Source: Anaerolineae bacterium
Lineage (GTDB): Bacteria; Chloroflexota; Anaerolineae; Promineifilales; Promineifilaceae
Assembly: GCA_019637635.1 (NCBI GenBank)
Contig: JAHBVI010000047.1
Coordinates: forward strand, 1 to 47,234
DNA length: 47,234 nt
Direction of reading: 5' to 3'
How positions within the stretch are numbered: position 1 is the stretch's first letter; every line of letters starts with the position of its first letter. Under the pieces are notes generated by a model. The model saw only the letters and a list, made by a program, of their open reading frames with translations, was not told where the DNA came from and did not search any database. Of the stretch, positions 15,275 through 24,342 are shown in pieces. A program made the position numbers and the translations under genes.

Positions 15275-18200
15275 TTAAAGGGCAGATTCTTGCAGGTGGA
15301 TTGCTTGCAGCAGTGCGGCTTCGGCGTCTTCACGCGCCAGACTACGTGTCCACAGTCGCCGTTCATTCCGTTTGATTATGAATATATTGGTATCAGTCAC
15401 GACACGAACCATACCATCAATATAAATTTGTGAACTGACTGGCTGGCGCAAAGTTTCACTCAAACGAGCCAATAAATGTGGCCACTCCGCCTCCCCTGTT
15501 GTTTCAATAGCAGGTAAAGGTGTGTTAACTTCTTGAGTTGTAAAAACAACAGCCAACATGGGTACGAATGGCGGTCGGATAATGCGCCATCTAAATTCTC
15601 CGCCAAGCGATTCTAATTCCCGATTCCACACTTGCAAGAAAGCATAAAGATACCCCTCCAGCCCACGTTCATTGTTCCGGCCCCCATGCAAATTAGCCAT
15701 TGTGCCTTGTACATTTGGATGCAGTTCAACAGGTTCTACTGCTTTGCTACTTCCCCCACGATAGAAAAACTCAAGCCCTGTTTCACACATATCCAGAATC
15801 AAGTCACGTTCAGATTCGCTGAGATCATAAAGTTCAAAAATGGCCTCATCTAACTCCCGTTCAAGTGACTCTTGTACTCGTTTGCTCTTTTCGGCAGTAA
15901 ACCCACTTGGATTGAGCATGCTGCCTGACGTGGGATTCCAGTGTCTCAATTCATCCACTATACCTACAATCCGCTGCCGCAATTCTGTGCTTTCGGGAAA
16001 ACAAATGGGCAAGTTCAATAACCCATCCTGCAAATGGATTTCATGATGCCAGGTTCCCCATGAACTGGTCGTCATAAAAAAGAAATATCTGGCCAGGGAT
16101 GACCACAGAATTCCGGTTAAGATTTTTCGCTCCCAATCTTCTGCATAATCCAATTTAATACCATGAACTGAATTACGAAAACAATATCTCCTATTTTCAA
16201 AACGCGCTTCAATTCGTCCATTGGCTTCGTCTGTTTGTGTTATTCCTCTTTTTACCAGCAGCCGCCAACCATCATATAAGTCACGGATTCCACGGCGGTG
16301 AACTCTTTGAGGAATTGGTCGAATATCGTTATTTGTGACTAATACATATCGTGTCAGTTCTTCGACGGGGAGTTCTCTGTATTCTTTAAGCCATCCACTT
16401 TCTTTAACAGAACCTGGTGTATAACCTTGACCCGTTATCCAGTTCCGATGTTGAGCTAGCTGACCAAGTTCCTGTTCAAACTTAAGGGCCTGGAGCAAAG
16501 CTGCATCATGTTGGTTCCCCCACCAATATGTCTTCCAAAGCCAATCATCGTTTTCCAATGCGAATTGCCGTACTCGATGTAAGTCCGGCAGGCTCAAAAT
16601 AACTGCCTGTACATTGTCTATAGACTCTAGCTTCTTGGCTGACCAGTATTGGACAAAGTGTGATGAATCTGCTTCGCCCGGCTGGTATTGAATAAAACAG
16701 AAAGGGGAGATAGCGCCACTGAAAAAAGCGGTACGGACATGCGTGAAGTTAACTACCTTTTCCACAACACTTTCAGACAGCCAACGCTGGCGGAATTTCA
16801 AACTGTTTTTGTGCCGCTTAAGGATTACTCCTGTCGAAACAAGAAGCCCAACTTCACCATCCGGTTTTAAGAATGTTGGCGCCCTGGCGATAAATGCCTG
16901 CGAAAGTTCCTTGTCACCTATGGGCCAGCCAAAGGCATCACACCACCGCTGCGCGTGTTCTTGTGCAGCCCGGAGTTCTGGTGTGCCTTCGTTTTCTTTA
17001 AGATAACCCCAGGGTGGATTACCAACGATAATGTCAAAGGAATGAGGTAAAAAAGGCAGTGAATCTGGCGAATCCAACAATTTGACTAATTCAGAGCGAC
17101 CAGCGAACCTCTTGTTGCTTTCTAAATGATCCGCAAGAAAAACCCTCTCCGCGTCCAGTAAACTAAAAGCATTTGCCTGATACAAAACATGATAATGCGT
17201 CGCGTCTGGGGGATATTCAGGATCATAAATAAGATATGGTAAGGGCTTCTCACTATTCGTATAAGCTATTTGCGCCAGGATATCCTTGGGTTCTTGATAG
17301 TGCAGCAGTGCCAGATATAAACTGAACGCAGCCACATGAACTGCTTCTTCGTTGATTTCTATACCTGTTATTTGCTCTCTGAGAATTTGGCGTAGTTCTG
17401 GGGCGCTTAAGGATCGGTGAAACAGACTTTCTTTATAGCGCACGATTCTTCGAAATGCCTGAACCAAAAATATAGCCGAACCGCAAGCAAAATCTAATAT
17501 GCGCGGATTAGTTACCAGCCGTTCTGGAGTGAGAAGTTGGGACAATACATACTCAACCAAAACGCTTGGTGTGTAATGTGTTCCTGAATCTGTTGCACTT
17601 GCTTTATGGTAAAACTCTTCGTAAATGCTGCTAATGAGTTCTATTGGGATGATGTCAAAGTCATAGGCCCAAAGGAATAATTTTCGTTGGCGTTGATCTG
17701 TATCCCCTAACAAAAATCCGCGTAACAAATTCAGGTGTTCTTGTGTAATTGCATTTTCTTCTTCTGGATCGCGGGGAAACATGTCTCCATTAAAATGGTC
17801 GGCCAGTTGATTGAATAAGGCGTAAGTAAAATCTTTATTGCGCAATACACGAGTGTACCGCATGGATTCGTTATTTGATATCAAGAGAGGCGCATCTGGG
17901 GTTTCCAGAAGGTTCAACCAATCGGGATGCCATTTGGGATGACTCCGATCCTCAGCTACCCGTCTGAAATAGTCAGGGGTCAGGACTCCCCGATCTTCAA
18001 GATACCGCACAAAAATGGAACGACCAATTACAGCATGGATGTGCCTTTGTCTTATCGTTGGGTTAACCTCGACAAGGTTTTTACGTGCTGCTTTCAGATC
18101 CAAAATCAGGCGTTTGTCGGCACGATATTCTAATCGCCCTGGGTTTTTGTCTTTGAAAACCTGACCAGACTCCACTAACTCACGACGATAATGATGTAGT

Positions 18201-18637
18201 CTTTCACTTACATCAGCGATACTTTTGACAACATCTAACGGAGAAAATTGTTCCCATTCAGAAACGGTTCGTACCGGATAGCGATTGAGACTATACACAC
18301 GCAATTCGCCCGGAAACGCTATGAATAGAAAGTGTGGCCGCGCCATGCACCATATCCGCCGGAAAAGGTTTAGCAGTATTGCCGCATCATCACTTTGGGT
18401 CTTACAAAACACAATAACCGGGTCGTTATTTACGAAAAAGATTTTTTCTGCCCCAGCTCTCTGGGCTAGTGAAAGCCAATCCCCTTTTTCTACCCACGCT
18501 TCAGCTGATGAGGACTCAATTTTTGGCAAATTGGCAGCATCCAACAATGAACCGTCCACATAATTTAGACGATCATACGTAGCATTCAAAAATGCTTCCG
18601 GTGATTCACTTGAACCGTTTGAAGTGATGCTGATCAT
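15275..18637 (-). CDS. Large N6-adenine DNA methyltransferase (Eco57I/type IIG-like)
   Basis: 1120 residues. The central methyltransferase domain has motif I LDFACGSAIFL (about residue 382), preceded by GTHYTPSVLVEYVL, and catalytic motif IV IIVGNPPWGYL (about 540): a gamma-class N6-adenine enzyme. The helical region before it (IGRSIFVRYLEDRGVLTPDYF) is typical of Eco57I-like proteins. The C-terminal 500 residues would be target recognition plus an unrecognised domain. The first 150 residues contain no clear nuclease motif, so cleavage may come from the downstream 14565-15257 product. The whole gene lacks ACGGCCGT and is AT-rich, suggesting horizontal acquisition. Alternatives include an orphan methylase or a phage-growth-limitation/BREX-like enzyme. 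Confidence 0.87.
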   Translation of the reverse strand: MISITSNGSSESPEAFLNATYDRLNYVDGSLLDAANLPKIESSSAEAWVEKGDWLSLAQRAGAEKIFFVNNDPVIVFCKTQSDDAAILLNLFRRIWCMARPHFLFIAFPGELRVYSLNRYPVRTVSEWEQFSPLDVVKSIADVSERLHHYRRELVESGQVFKDKNPGRLEYRADKRLILDLKAARKNLVEVNPTIRQRHIHAVIGRSIFVRYLEDRGVLTPDYFRRVAEDRSHPKWHPDWLNLLETPDAPLLISNNESMRYTRVLRNKDFTYALFNQLADHFNGDMFPRDPEEENAITQEHLNLLRGFLLGDTDQRQRKLFLWAYDFDIIPIELISSIYEEFYHKASATDSGTHYTPSVLVEYVLSQLLTPERLVTNPRILDFACGSAIFLVQAFRRIVRYKESLFHRSLSAPELRQILREQITGIEINEEAVHVAAFSLYLALLHYQEPKDILAQIAYTNSEKPLPYLIYDPEYPPDATHYHVLYQANAFSLLDAERVFLADHLESNKRFAGRSELVKLLDSPDSLPFLPHSFDIIVGNPPWGYLKENEGTPELRAAQEHAQRWCDAFGWPIGDKELSQAFIARAPTFLKPDGEVGLLVSTGVILKRHKNSLKFRQRWLSESVVEKVVNFTHVRTAFFSGAISPFCFIQYQPGEADSSHFVQYWSAKKLESIDNVQAVILSLPDLHRVRQFALENDDWLWKTYWWGNQHDAALLQALKFEQELGQLAQHRNWITGQGYTPGSVKESGWLKEYRELPVEELTRYVLVTNNDIRPIPQRVHRRGIRDLYDGWRLLVKRGITQTDEANGRIEARFENRRYCFRNSVHGIKLDYAEDWERKILTGILWSSLARYFFFMTTSSWGTWHHEIHLQDGLLNLPICFPESTELRQRIVGIVDELRHWNPTSGSMLNPSGFTAEKSKRVQESLERELDEAIFELYDLSESERDLILDMCETGLEFFYRGGSSKAVEPVELHPNVQGTMANLHGGRNNERGLEGYLYAFLQVWNRELESLGGEFRWRIIRPPFVPMLAVVFTTQEVNTPLPAIETTGEAEWPHLLARLSETLRQPVSSQIYIDGMVRVVTDTNIFIIKRNERRLWTRSLAREDAEAALLQAIHLQESAL

Positions 18638-18798
18638 GAGATGACCTTGTTCACACCATAAAAAACCCGATATAGCTCTGGTAGAACAATCATTCTATAT
18701 ATATTAGCACAAAACCCCCCGAACATGTAGACATAAATCGATCACCATGGACCTGTTTTTTTTCGCTGGCGTTGGCAGGCTCTTTGTTTGCGAATCTC

Positions 18799-19818
18799 TC
18801 AATCTCCCAGAAACGAACGCGCCCCGGCAAAGGTGTCCCGCAAATGGGGCACGGCCGTCACGTCATCCACAAACACCCCATTCCGGCTGCGCGACGAGTG
18901 GATCATTTGCCAGCCGCCCAGGCTCATGCCCACGTGGGAAATGTGCCGGTGATCGCCTTCGCTGCCGAAAAAGAAGAGGTCGCCGGGCCGGTAGGGTGTT
19001 TCCACCGGCTGCCCGGCGGCAAACATCATGTCCGCGTCGCGGGGCAGGGTCACACCCGCCAGCCGGTAGAGCAACTGCACATAGCCAGAACAATCTATGC
19101 CATACGCCGAAACACCCGCCCACAGGTACGGCACGCCGGTAAAACGGGGCGCATCGGCCACCAGTTGGGCGCGACAGGCATCAGCCGTTTGCGGCAAATC
19201 GGCCAGCGGGCGCAGATGGTCGGCGGGCAGCCAGCCGCCGGGCAGCCCGGCCCAGGTGATCTGCTGCCAGCCGTTATGGGCGCTGGTAACGGCAACGGCC
19301 GTGCCCGCCAGCACCCGGTTTTCAATGCCCGCCTGCTCACCCGGTTCCGGGCGCAGCAGCGCCACCGGTTCACACACCAGGTGCGTTGGCGCGGTCGGCG
19401 GCGCGTCGCCCAGATAAGGCGCATAAACCCAACCCAGATAGCCATCTTCCTGGCGCACAAAAAGCCAACGGCCGTCCGCCTGCAACGGCTCCAACAACAT
19501 CCCATTCAGTACATAGCTACCCGGCTCAGACAAAAACCCAGGGCTGTTATGCAGGCCGGTAATGGTGGTGCAAACGGACAGTTTGGCCCGGTCGGGCTGG
19601 CGCAAAATGGTCACGGCCGTTGCGTCCAGCACATATTCCGGGCAAGTTGCCGCCAGATGGGAGAGCACGGCCGTCAGCGTAATCTCGTCCAGCACAGCGC
19701 CCGCCAGGATAATACGGCCGTCGGTTACGGCCGTGACCTCCACCCGGCACACATGCACCCGCTTATCGGCAAATTGCCCCACTACCTCTGCCAATGCCTG
19801 TTTAGTCTGCTCGTCCAT
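18799..19818 (-). CDS. SH3-domain NlpC/P60 cysteine peptidase
   Basis: 339 residues. Residues about 75-135 and 140-205 look like two bacterial SH3-like domains (VLNGMLLEPLQADGRWLFVRQEDGYLGWVYAPYLG; VLAGTAVAVTSAHNGWQQITWAGLPGGWLPADHL). The C-terminal NlpC/P60 domain has catalytic Cys in YGIDCSGYVQ, His in ISHVGMSLG and a final MIHSS. Such enzymes cut the D-Glu-diamino-acid bond of cell-wall peptides. No signal peptide is visible at the N-terminus, which suggests a cytosolic muropeptide-recycling role (as in YkfC-like enzymes) or a missed start. Confidence 0.9.
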   Translation of the reverse strand: MDEQTKQALAEVVGQFADKRVHVCRVEVTAVTDGRIILAGAVLDEITLTAVLSHLAATCPEYVLDATAVTILRQPDRAKLSVCTTITGLHNSPGFLSEPGSYVLNGMLLEPLQADGRWLFVRQEDGYLGWVYAPYLGDAPPTAPTHLVCEPVALLRPEPGEQAGIENRVLAGTAVAVTSAHNGWQQITWAGLPGGWLPADHLRPLADLPQTADACRAQLVADAPRFTGVPYLWAGVSAYGIDCSGYVQLLYRLAGVTLPRDADMMFAAGQPVETPYRPGDLFFFGSEGDHRHISHVGMSLGGWQMIHSSRSRNGVFVDDVTAVPHLRDTFAGARSFLGD

Positions 19819-19837
19819 CAGAACACCTTCTTAAAAA

Positions 19838-19941
19838 CGGTGTCAAGTGTTTAGGTGTCAGGTGTCAAGTTAGGTCTCCACCTGACACCTGACACCTGAC
19901 ACATGCCACTTGCCACTTGCCACCTGCCACCTGCCACCTTA
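19838..19941. repeat. Heptad repeat tract 2
   Basis: Units GGTGTCA then, after a short centre, CCTGACA, TTGCCAC and CCTGCCA types, all with 7-base period. The left GGTGTCA and right TGACACC parts are complementary. The TAA stop of the MscS gene (19939-19941) lies at the very end of the tract. Confidence 0.88.
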
Positions 19942-20742
19942 ATCTGCCAACTGAATCCCCGCCTCCTGCAACCGCTCATGCACCAGCGCCAACAGGCGGG
20001 GGCGCATTTCCGCGCCCATGCCAAAGCGGGCTTTAGCCAGCAGCGTCAACTCCGTTTGCTGCCCCATCTCGCCCGATTCACTGATAATCCGCCAGGGTTC
20101 CACCAGGTTAGGCAGTAAGACGACTGCCTCTTTTGCCAACGATTCCAGCACCGGCAGCGCCTCCGGCAGGTCACTGGCAGCCAGTTTAAGCGTAATCGTC
20201 GCCGGTGAAAAGAGGCCCCGGCTAAAGTTGCGCACCAGCCGGATTTCACCATTGGGCACTACCAATAGTTCGCCGCTGGGAGCGCGCAGCATGGTGGTAC
20301 GCAGGTTCACCTTTTCCACAACGCCTTCCACATCCAGCAGTTCCACTTTATCGCCCACGTCAAAGGGGTCTTCAAAAAGGAAACTGATGCCGGTGAGGAA
20401 GTCACTGATCAACGGCCGTGCCCCCAGCCCAAACGCCGCGCTAAACAAGCCAACCATCCAGATGAGCGTCTCGGCGCGGACAAACTGGCTGAGCGTGAGG
20501 ATGAAGGCCGTGAGAAATGCCAGAAACGCAATCATACTGGCGATGAGGTTGTGGAGGGTCTGGTACCGTTCCGGGCGCATCTGCCGCCCTTGTTTAGAAA
20601 GCCGTCCGACGTGCAGTAGCCGGTCGGCCAGACGCGAGGAGAGCCGGTACACCAGCCAGGCCAGCAAAAACAGTAGCACCGTCCACAGGAGATGGCTCCA
20701 CCAGGTGGGGGTTGTCCAGAGGGTGAGGAAGGGTTCGAGCAT
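19939..20742 (-). CDS. MscS-family mechanosensitive channel
   Basis: 267 residues. Two to three membrane segments (WWSHLLWTVLLFLLAWLVYRL; LIASMIAFLAFLTAFILTLSQF; LIWMVGLFSAAFGLGARPLISDFLTGISFLFEDPFDVGDKVEL) end in the conserved MscS pore-lining helix and beta-domain entry. VEKVNLRTTMLRAPSGELLVVPNGEI is the signature of the soluble beta domain. Start chosen at ATG 20742 (MLEPFL); the longer frame to 20802 translates heptad repeats. The channel opens on membrane tension during hypo-osmotic shock. Confidence 0.92.
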   Translation of the reverse strand: MLEPFLTLWTTPTWWSHLLWTVLLFLLAWLVYRLSSRLADRLLHVGRLSKQGRQMRPERYQTLHNLIASMIAFLAFLTAFILTLSQFVRAETLIWMVGLFSAAFGLGARPLISDFLTGISFLFEDPFDVGDKVELLDVEGVVEKVNLRTTMLRAPSGELLVVPNGEIRLVRNFSRGLFSPATITLKLAASDLPEALPVLESLAKEAVVLLPNLVEPWRIISESGEMGQQTELTLLAKARFGMGAEMRPRLLALVHERLQEAGIQLAD

Positions 20743-20752
20743 AACAGGTGAA

Positions 20753-20828
20753 CCGTAATCCGTAATCCGTAACCCGTAACCCGTAATCGGATAACGGATC
20801 ACGGATCACGTCCCACGGATTACGGGTT
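20753..20828. repeat. Heptad repeat tract 3
   Basis: Units CCGTAAT (three), CCGTAAC (two), then CGGATAA, CGGATCA (two), CGGATTA and CGGGTTA. It is an inverted arrangement of one 7-base family. The TAA stop of the downstream-ending histidine kinase (20820-20822) is part of a unit, and an ACGGCCGT abuts the tract. Confidence 0.9.
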
Positions 20829-22100
20829 AACGGCCGTCACCGGCAAACAAACCGTAAACGTAGTCCCTTCGCCCAGGGTGCTGGTCACTTCAATACGGCC
20901 GTGATGCTCTTCCACAATCTTTTGGGCCACCGACAGCCCCAGCCCGCTGCCCTCGCGCCGTTCGCTGCCGGGGATGCGGTAGAAACGTTCAAAGAGGTGG
21001 GCGATGTCCTCAGCCGAGATGCCGGGGCCGGTGTCGGCCACGCCGATGTGGACTTCTTGTTGCACCAGTTGGGCGGTGATGGTGATACGGCCGTGATCCT
21101 TGTTGTATTTGGTGGCGTTACTGACCAGATTTAGCAGCACTTGTTTCAGCCGGTCGCGGTCAGCCAGCACCACCTGGGCGCTGTTCTCGGTGGGCAAATC
21201 GTCGGCGCAATGAATCTCAATGCCGATCCCCCGCTCCGCGGCCTGTGATTGGGAAATGTGTTCCACTTCCTGCACCACCTCGGCTACCGCTACCGGGGTC
21301 AACTCCAGCCGCGCCCGCCCCGATTCCAGCCGGGCAAAGTCCAGAAAGTCACGGGTCATCTTAGAGAGGCGCTGCGATTCGCGCTTGATCATGGCGATCA
21401 ACTGGCCGTGCCGTTCCACGGGCACTTCCGGGCGACTGAGCAGTTCTGCCGCTGAACTGATGGCCATGAGCGGCGTTTTAATTTCGTGCATCACCTCGGC
21501 CAACAGGTCAGACTGGTTAAAGAGGTGCGCATTCACAATGGCCACGGCCGACTGCGAGGCCAGCGATTCCATGAGGGCCACATCCTGGCTGGTGTAGTGA
21601 CGGCCGTCTCGTTTGTTCAGCACCTCCAACGCGCCAATAACCCCTTTGGGCGTCACCAGGGGCACCGCCAACATAGAGCGGGTGCTAAAGGAGAGTTCTT
21701 CGTCCACACTGGTATAGTGGCGGTCATCCTGGCCTACATCATCAATGATGAGGGAACGGCCGTGCCGCACCACCCAACCGGCGATGCTGCCATCCAGGGG
21801 TACGGCCGTGTTCTCCGGCACAGAGCCGCTGGTCGAGGCCACAAAATGAAGCTGCCCCGACATCCGATCCACCAGCAAAATGGAAGCTGCTTCCGTGTTC
21901 GTCAGTTCCGTGGAAACATCCATCACCAGATTCAGCAGTTCACTGAGCCGCAAAGTGGAACTGAGCCGGGTGCTGATTTCCAGCAAACGTTGCAGCCGCG
22001 CCGGGCCAAGCGCCTCGGCAATGGCCTGCCCGCCGAATTCATGTCCGTGAAAAGATTTGTCGCTACTCATATAAACATTGTAATCATTCAGGTATACCAT
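20820..22100 (-). CDS. GAF-domain sensor histidine kinase
   Basis: 426 residues, with no membrane segment. A GAF domain (about 45-195: LSELLNLVMDVSTELTNTEAASILLVD...SMLAVPLVTPKGVIGALEVLNK) is followed by HisKA with H-box LLAEVMHEIKTPLMAIS and HATPase_c (NLVSNATKYNKD, DTGPGI, GSGLGLSVAQKIVEEHHG). It is a cytosolic kinase sensing a small ligand through GAF. No response regulator is adjacent; the hybrid kinase encoded divergently (22329) carries one. GAGGG 5 nt upstream supports ATG 22100. Confidence 0.94.
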   Translation of the reverse strand: MVYLNDYNVYMSSDKSFHGHEFGGQAIAEALGPARLQRLLEISTRLSSTLRLSELLNLVMDVSTELTNTEAASILLVDRMSGQLHFVASTSGSVPENTAVPLDGSIAGWVVRHGRSLIIDDVGQDDRHYTSVDEELSFSTRSMLAVPLVTPKGVIGALEVLNKRDGRHYTSQDVALMESLASQSAVAIVNAHLFNQSDLLAEVMHEIKTPLMAISSAAELLSRPEVPVERHGQLIAMIKRESQRLSKMTRDFLDFARLESGRARLELTPVAVAEVVQEVEHISQSQAAERGIGIEIHCADDLPTENSAQVVLADRDRLKQVLLNLVSNATKYNKDHGRITITAQLVQQEVHIGVADTGPGISAEDIAHLFERFYRIPGSERREGSGLGLSVAQKIVEEHHGRIEVTSTLGEGTTFTVCLPVTAVNP

Positions 22101-22147
22101 TTACACCCTCACCCCATCCCTCTCCCTCAAGGAAGAGGGGGCCGATT

Positions 22148-22170
22148 CCTTCCCCCTCCCAGGGGGAAGG
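22148..22170. repeat. Short hairpin in the divergent promoter region
   Basis: CCTTCCCCCT pairs with AGGGGGAAGG across CCC. It sits within a C-rich tract (22104-22175) that also carries CCCATCC/GGATGGG complementary ends. It lies in the 228-bp gap between two divergent histidine kinase genes, so promoters for both must be near. Confidence 0.8.
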
Positions 22171-22328
22171 TTAGGATGGGGGTCAGTACGCCTGTATAGA
22201 TTTTCAATCTTTGTGGTGGGTAATGGCCTGTGTTTGACTCTGCTGAAAATTGCGTTTAGATGGGCTATACTAACCGATAAACGCCTTCCACCTGGACGGC
22301 TGTTCATCTTCACTGGGGGCAAGATGTT

Positions 22329-24299
22329 ATGAGTGAACCAGACTACAGACAACCCAAACAGGAGCTAGAAGCGGCGCTGCAAGAAAGTGAAACCCGCTAT
22401 CGTAACCTGGTAGAGGCGTCTCCGTTAGGCATTGCTGTTCATGCAGATGAAAAAATTGTGTATATCAACCCAGAAGCTGTTCGGCTATTGGGTGGGCAAT
22501 CGGCCGATGATTTTCTGGGTCGTTCAATCTGGAGTTTTGTTCATCCAGATGATCTGGCCGGCGTTAAAGAGCGCATCCGGCAGCTTTATACCATGCGCCA
22601 GGATGTGGCTATGGTGGAAGAGAAGTTTATCCGGCTCGACGGCCGTGCCATAGATGTGGCGGTGGCGGCAACGTCGGTCAGTTACATGGGGATTCGCGCC
22701 TCTCAGGTTGTCTTCCGCGACATTTCCAAGCGCAAAGAAGCAGAGCGCCAGTTACAGCGCAGCGAAGAACGCTTCCGCAGCATCATTGAACGGTCGGTAG
22801 ATGGCATCATGCTCACCAACGAGGCCGGCGAAATTGTGGAATGGAATCCGGGCATGGAGCGCATTACCGGCTACGGCCGTGACGTGGCCCTGGGTACGCC
22901 TTTGTGGGAAATGACCAACCGCTTGCTACCCGATGGCGACCGTCATTGGGTAGACAGGTATACCCTACAAAATCAAGTGCGTGCTTCTGCTGAGACAGAC
23001 GCAACGGCGCCGACCAACGACATAGACGAACGCATGATACTAACCATTCAGGGGCAGCCGCGCATTGTACAGGTGATGACCTTTGCCATTCCCACCGAAG
23101 CCGGCGCCATGGCCGGCAGCATCTTCCGCGATGTCACCGAAAAAGTGGCTCAAGACCGGCAGATGCAGCAGCAAGAACGCATGGCGGCGGTGGGCCAACT
23201 GGCAGCGGGGATTGCCCATGATTTTAATAACATTCTGGCCGTCATTATGCTCTATGCGGACATGATGCTGCGCTCTAACCAACTGTCACCCCACGCCGCC
23301 ATGTCCGTCAAAACCATTATCCAACAGTCCAGCCGCGCCGCCGAACTCATCCAACAGGTGCTGGATTTTAGCCGCCGGACGGTATTGGAAAAGCAGTTGG
23401 TAGATTTACGGCCGTTGCTGCAAAACCTGGCCGACATGTGGCAGCGCACCCTCCCCAGCCCCATCCAGCTTCACTTTGATCCCGGACAGGATGATGTCAC
23501 CATCTTCGCCGATCCCACGCGCATCCAACAAATTTTTATGAATCTGGTGGTTAATGCCCGCGATGCCATGCCAGACGGCGGGCAGCTTTCCCTGAGCCTG
23601 CAACGAATTCCGGCAAACCAACATCCGGCCCCCGGCTTAAACCCGCTAGTTGAAGAGTGGGTAAAGGTGACTGTGGCCGATACCGGCTGCGGCATTCCCC
23701 CGGATGTCATTCCCCGTCTCTTTGAACCCTTTTTTACCACCAAAGAACCCGGCAAAGGAACCGGTCTGGGATTGGCCCAGGTTTATGGCATTGTGAAACA
23801 GCACGATGGGCACATTGAACTGACCAGCGAGGTGAATAAAGGCGCGACTTTTACCCTTTTTTTTCCGGCGCTTGCCCAACCCACATTGCTGGATGACACC
23901 AACGAATGGAACGGCCTGCATCTGGGGCAAAACCAGACCATTTTGCTGATAGAAGATGATCCCTTTGTGCGCGAGGCGCTTATCAACAGCCTGACGGCGC
24001 TCAAATATAAGGTCATTTCCGCCCATGATGGGCAGGAGGCGCTAAATATTGGCCGCCAGAAGCACCGGCAAATAGACCTGATTCTCAGCGATATGATGAT
24101 GCCTCATCTCAACGGTTTGCGCCTGCGCAGCCTGCTGCCGGCGGAATTGAAAAGCAAACCGTTTGTGTTGCTAACCGGGCATCCCCTGGATAATGATGAG
24201 ACCAGATTGCTGGAAATGGGCGTTACCGGTTGGTTGATGAAGCCGGTCGCGTTGGAAAAATTGTCCCAACTGCTTTATCAAGTTTTCCACAATCCCTGA
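22329..24299 (+). CDS. Hybrid histidine kinase: PAS-PAS-HisKA-HATPase-REC
   Basis: 656 residues, soluble. A short coiled coil leads to PAS1 (about 20-140, [35 protein letters not shown]) and PAS2 (about 150-270, [34 protein letters not shown]). HisKA has H-box [19 protein letters not shown], of the NtrB-like HDFNN type, then HATPase_c ([44 protein letters not shown]). The C-terminal receiver (about 535-656) has IEDDP and phosphoacceptor [10 protein letters not shown]. The phosphorelay exit is unknown. Confidence 0.95.
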   Translation: MSEPDYRQPKQELEAALQESETRYRNLVEASPLGIAVHADEKIVYINPEAVRLLGGQSADDFLGRSIWSFVHPDDLAGVKERIRQLYTMRQDVAMVEEKFIRLDGRAIDVAVAATSVSYMGIRASQVVFRDISKRKEAERQLQRSEERFRSIIERSVDGIMLTNEAGEIVEWNPGMERITGYGRDVALGTPLWEMTNRLLPDGDRHWVDRYTLQNQVRASAETDATAPTNDIDERMILTIQGQPRIVQVMTFAIPTEAGAMAGSIFRDVTEKVAQDRQMQQQERMAAVGQLAAGIAHDFNNILAVIMLYADMMLRSNQLSPHAAMSVKTIIQQSSRAAELIQQVLDFSRRTVLEKQLVDLRPLLQNLADMWQRTLPSPIQLHFDPGQDDVTIFADPTRIQQIFMNLVVNARDAMPDGGQLSLSLQRIPANQHPAPGLNPLVEEWVKVTVADTGCGIPPDVIPRLFEPFFTTKEPGKGTGLGLAQVYGIVKQHDGHIELTSEVNKGATFTLFFPALAQPTLLDDTNEWNGLHLGQNQTILLIEDDPFVREALINSLTALKYKVISAHDGQEALNIGRQKHRQIDLILSDMMMPHLNGLRLRSLLPAELKSKPFVLLTGHPLDNDETRLLEMGVTGWLMKPVALEKLSQLLYQVFHNP

Positions 24300-24342
24300 G
24301 TGCGATTTTGCCAAAACAAGACGTTAACTCTACACTTCAAAC

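Noticed and set aside
18772..19854. 360-residue plus-strand frame
   Set aside because: Antisense of the NlpC/P60 gene; His/Gln/Arg-rich composition typical of a shadow.
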